Shown here piece by piece: positions 63,275-64,000 of a stretch of 64,000 nucleotides of DNA. This stretch comes from Marinomonas algicola (GTDB lineage: Bacteria > Pseudomonadota > Gammaproteobacteria > Pseudomonadales > Marinomonadaceae), in contig NZ_CP061941.1 of NCBI RefSeq assembly GCF_014805825.1, forward strand, positions 2,170,001 to 2,234,000, given 5' to 3'. The first letter of the stretch is position 1; every line of letters starts with the position of its first letter. The notes beneath the pieces were generated by a model. The model ran no database searches and was not told the origin of the DNA. It saw nothing but the letters and a program-made list of their open reading frames with translations. Position numbers and translations under genes: made by a program.

Positions 63275-64000
63275 TTATGCACTTGCATCTAAACGGCTAA
63301 ATTCTTCCAATTCAGCCGTTAACGCATCCAATTCCTGACCGCCGGCCATCATCTCTAATACATCTTCGCGGCTGACTTCTGATTTCAAAAAGGAGCCTAA
63401 ACTCTGACCACGATTCAATAATGTAAAGCGATCCGCAATTGGATAAGCATGATGAACGTTGTGAGTAATTAAAATAACAGCAAGACCACGCGCCTTAGCT
63501 TTGGCAACGACTTTCAACACATTAGCAGACTGTTTGACGCCAAGAGCCGCAGTAGGCTCGTCGAGAATCAATACTTTTGCACCAAAATGAATCGCGCGAG
63601 CAATGGCCAAACACTGCTTCTCACCACCTGACATGGTACCAATTGCCTGTGAAGGATCACGAACGTTGATCCCCATTTCAGCCATACCTGCTTGGGCAAT
63701 TTCATTGGCTTTTTCAAGGTCGAAACGCTGAAAAATTCCCCGACCTTTGGTTAGCTCACGGCCCATAAAAAAATTACGTGTCACACTCATCAAAGGCACA
63801 AGAGCAAGATCTTGATAAACCGTTGCAATCCCAGCATCTAATGCTTCTACCGGGGACTTAAACTGAACAGGCTTACCTTCTAAATGGTATTCTCCTTCAC
63901 TGGGTACATGCACACCGGCTAAGGTTTTAATTAAGGTAGATTTGCCTGCACCGTTATCACCTAGTAGACAGTGAACTTCACCTAATTTCACTTGCATATT
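63275..64000 (-). CDS. Sugar (inositol-type) ABC importer ATPase, 5' end beyond the window
   Basis: The visible 242 codons are in frame to the right edge, so the true start lies outside; the ATG at 63997 is internal. Walker A is GDNGAGKST, the Q-loop region is ATVYQDLALVP, the signature is MSGGEKQ, and Walker B is LILDEP. This is a single-ABC-domain ATPase of the FrcA/inositol type. It is 11 bp upstream of the Gfo/Idh gene, implying that inositol import is cotranscribed with its catabolism. Confidence 0.9.
   Translation of the reverse strand, partial: NMQVKLGEVHCLLGDNGAGKSTLIKTLAGVHVPSEGEYHLEGKPVQFKSPVEALDAGIATVYQDLALVPLMSVTRNFFMGRELTKGRGIFQRFDLEKANEIAQAGMAEMGINVRDPSQAIGTMSGGEKQCLAIARAIHFGAKVLILDEPTAALGVKQSANVLKVVAKAKARGLAVILITHNVHHAYPIADRFTLLNRGQSLGSFLKSEVSREDVLEMMAGGQELDALTAELEEFSRLDASA

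Overview
The window reads as a chromosomal segment of a marine gammaproteobacterium. The gene set (class II ilvC, dnaX-ybaB-recR, ycgL/ycgN, radD, yejK, hrpA-mlaA), the moderately AT-rich sequence and the mix of sugar/polyol catabolism genes suggest an Oceanospirillales member close to Marinomonas. That placement rests on recalled gene content, not on a search. I see no rRNA or tRNA genes, CRISPR array, insertion sequence or prophage.

Layout. 1-4.6 kb: the 5' end of a DUF4347-type giant surface protein, a periplasmic binding protein, a LysR regulator, and a divergent phytanoyl-CoA-dioxygenase / TIM-barrel isomerase pair. 4.6-9.8 kb: a small membrane protein, a DUF2959 lipoprotein, a chemoreceptor, a YjbR protein and ModF. 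9.9-18 kb: ilvC, hrpA-mlaA and cysK. 18-26 kb: a minus-strand housekeeping block dnaX-ybaB-recR-rnd-ycgL-ycgN followed by a von Willebrand-domain protein and a YafJ-type amidotransferase. 26-39.6 kb: a PAS-GGDEF-EAL protein, trhO, a 2OG oxygenase, radD, a TetR regulator, several small or hypothetical genes, a HAD phosphatase, yejK, a glyoxalase and a Qnr/McbG-like pentapeptide-repeat protein.

39.7-49.6 kb is a self-contained carbohydrate or polyol catabolic island: a SorC-type regulator, an FGGY kinase, a transketolase split into two genes, two SDR dehydrogenases and a complete CUT2-type ABC importer. A palindrome (ATGAATATTTATTCAT) occurs before the transketolase-kinase unit and at the importer/SDR divergent promoter, and a degenerate copy precedes the regulator. 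I read these as the regulator's operators. The inferred route is import, oxidation to a ketose, phosphorylation, and cleavage by a dedicated transketolase. The substrate is not identifiable from sequence and no isomerase is present.

49.7-53.6 kb carries a thioesterase, a gene-poor stretch, a ParD-like antitoxin-family gene directly coupled to a second-copy-type methionine aminopeptidase, with a perfect inverted repeat upstream, and a type 2 argC. 53.7-64 kb is a myo-inositol catabolic operon on the minus strand: ABC ATPase (partial), Gfo/Idh dehydrogenase, iolC fused to a DUF2090 aldolase-like domain, iolD, iolE, iolA/mmsA, iolB, iolG.

The two most interesting items are the SorC/split-transketolase polyol island with its repeated operator and the ParD-like/methionine-aminopeptidase pair.
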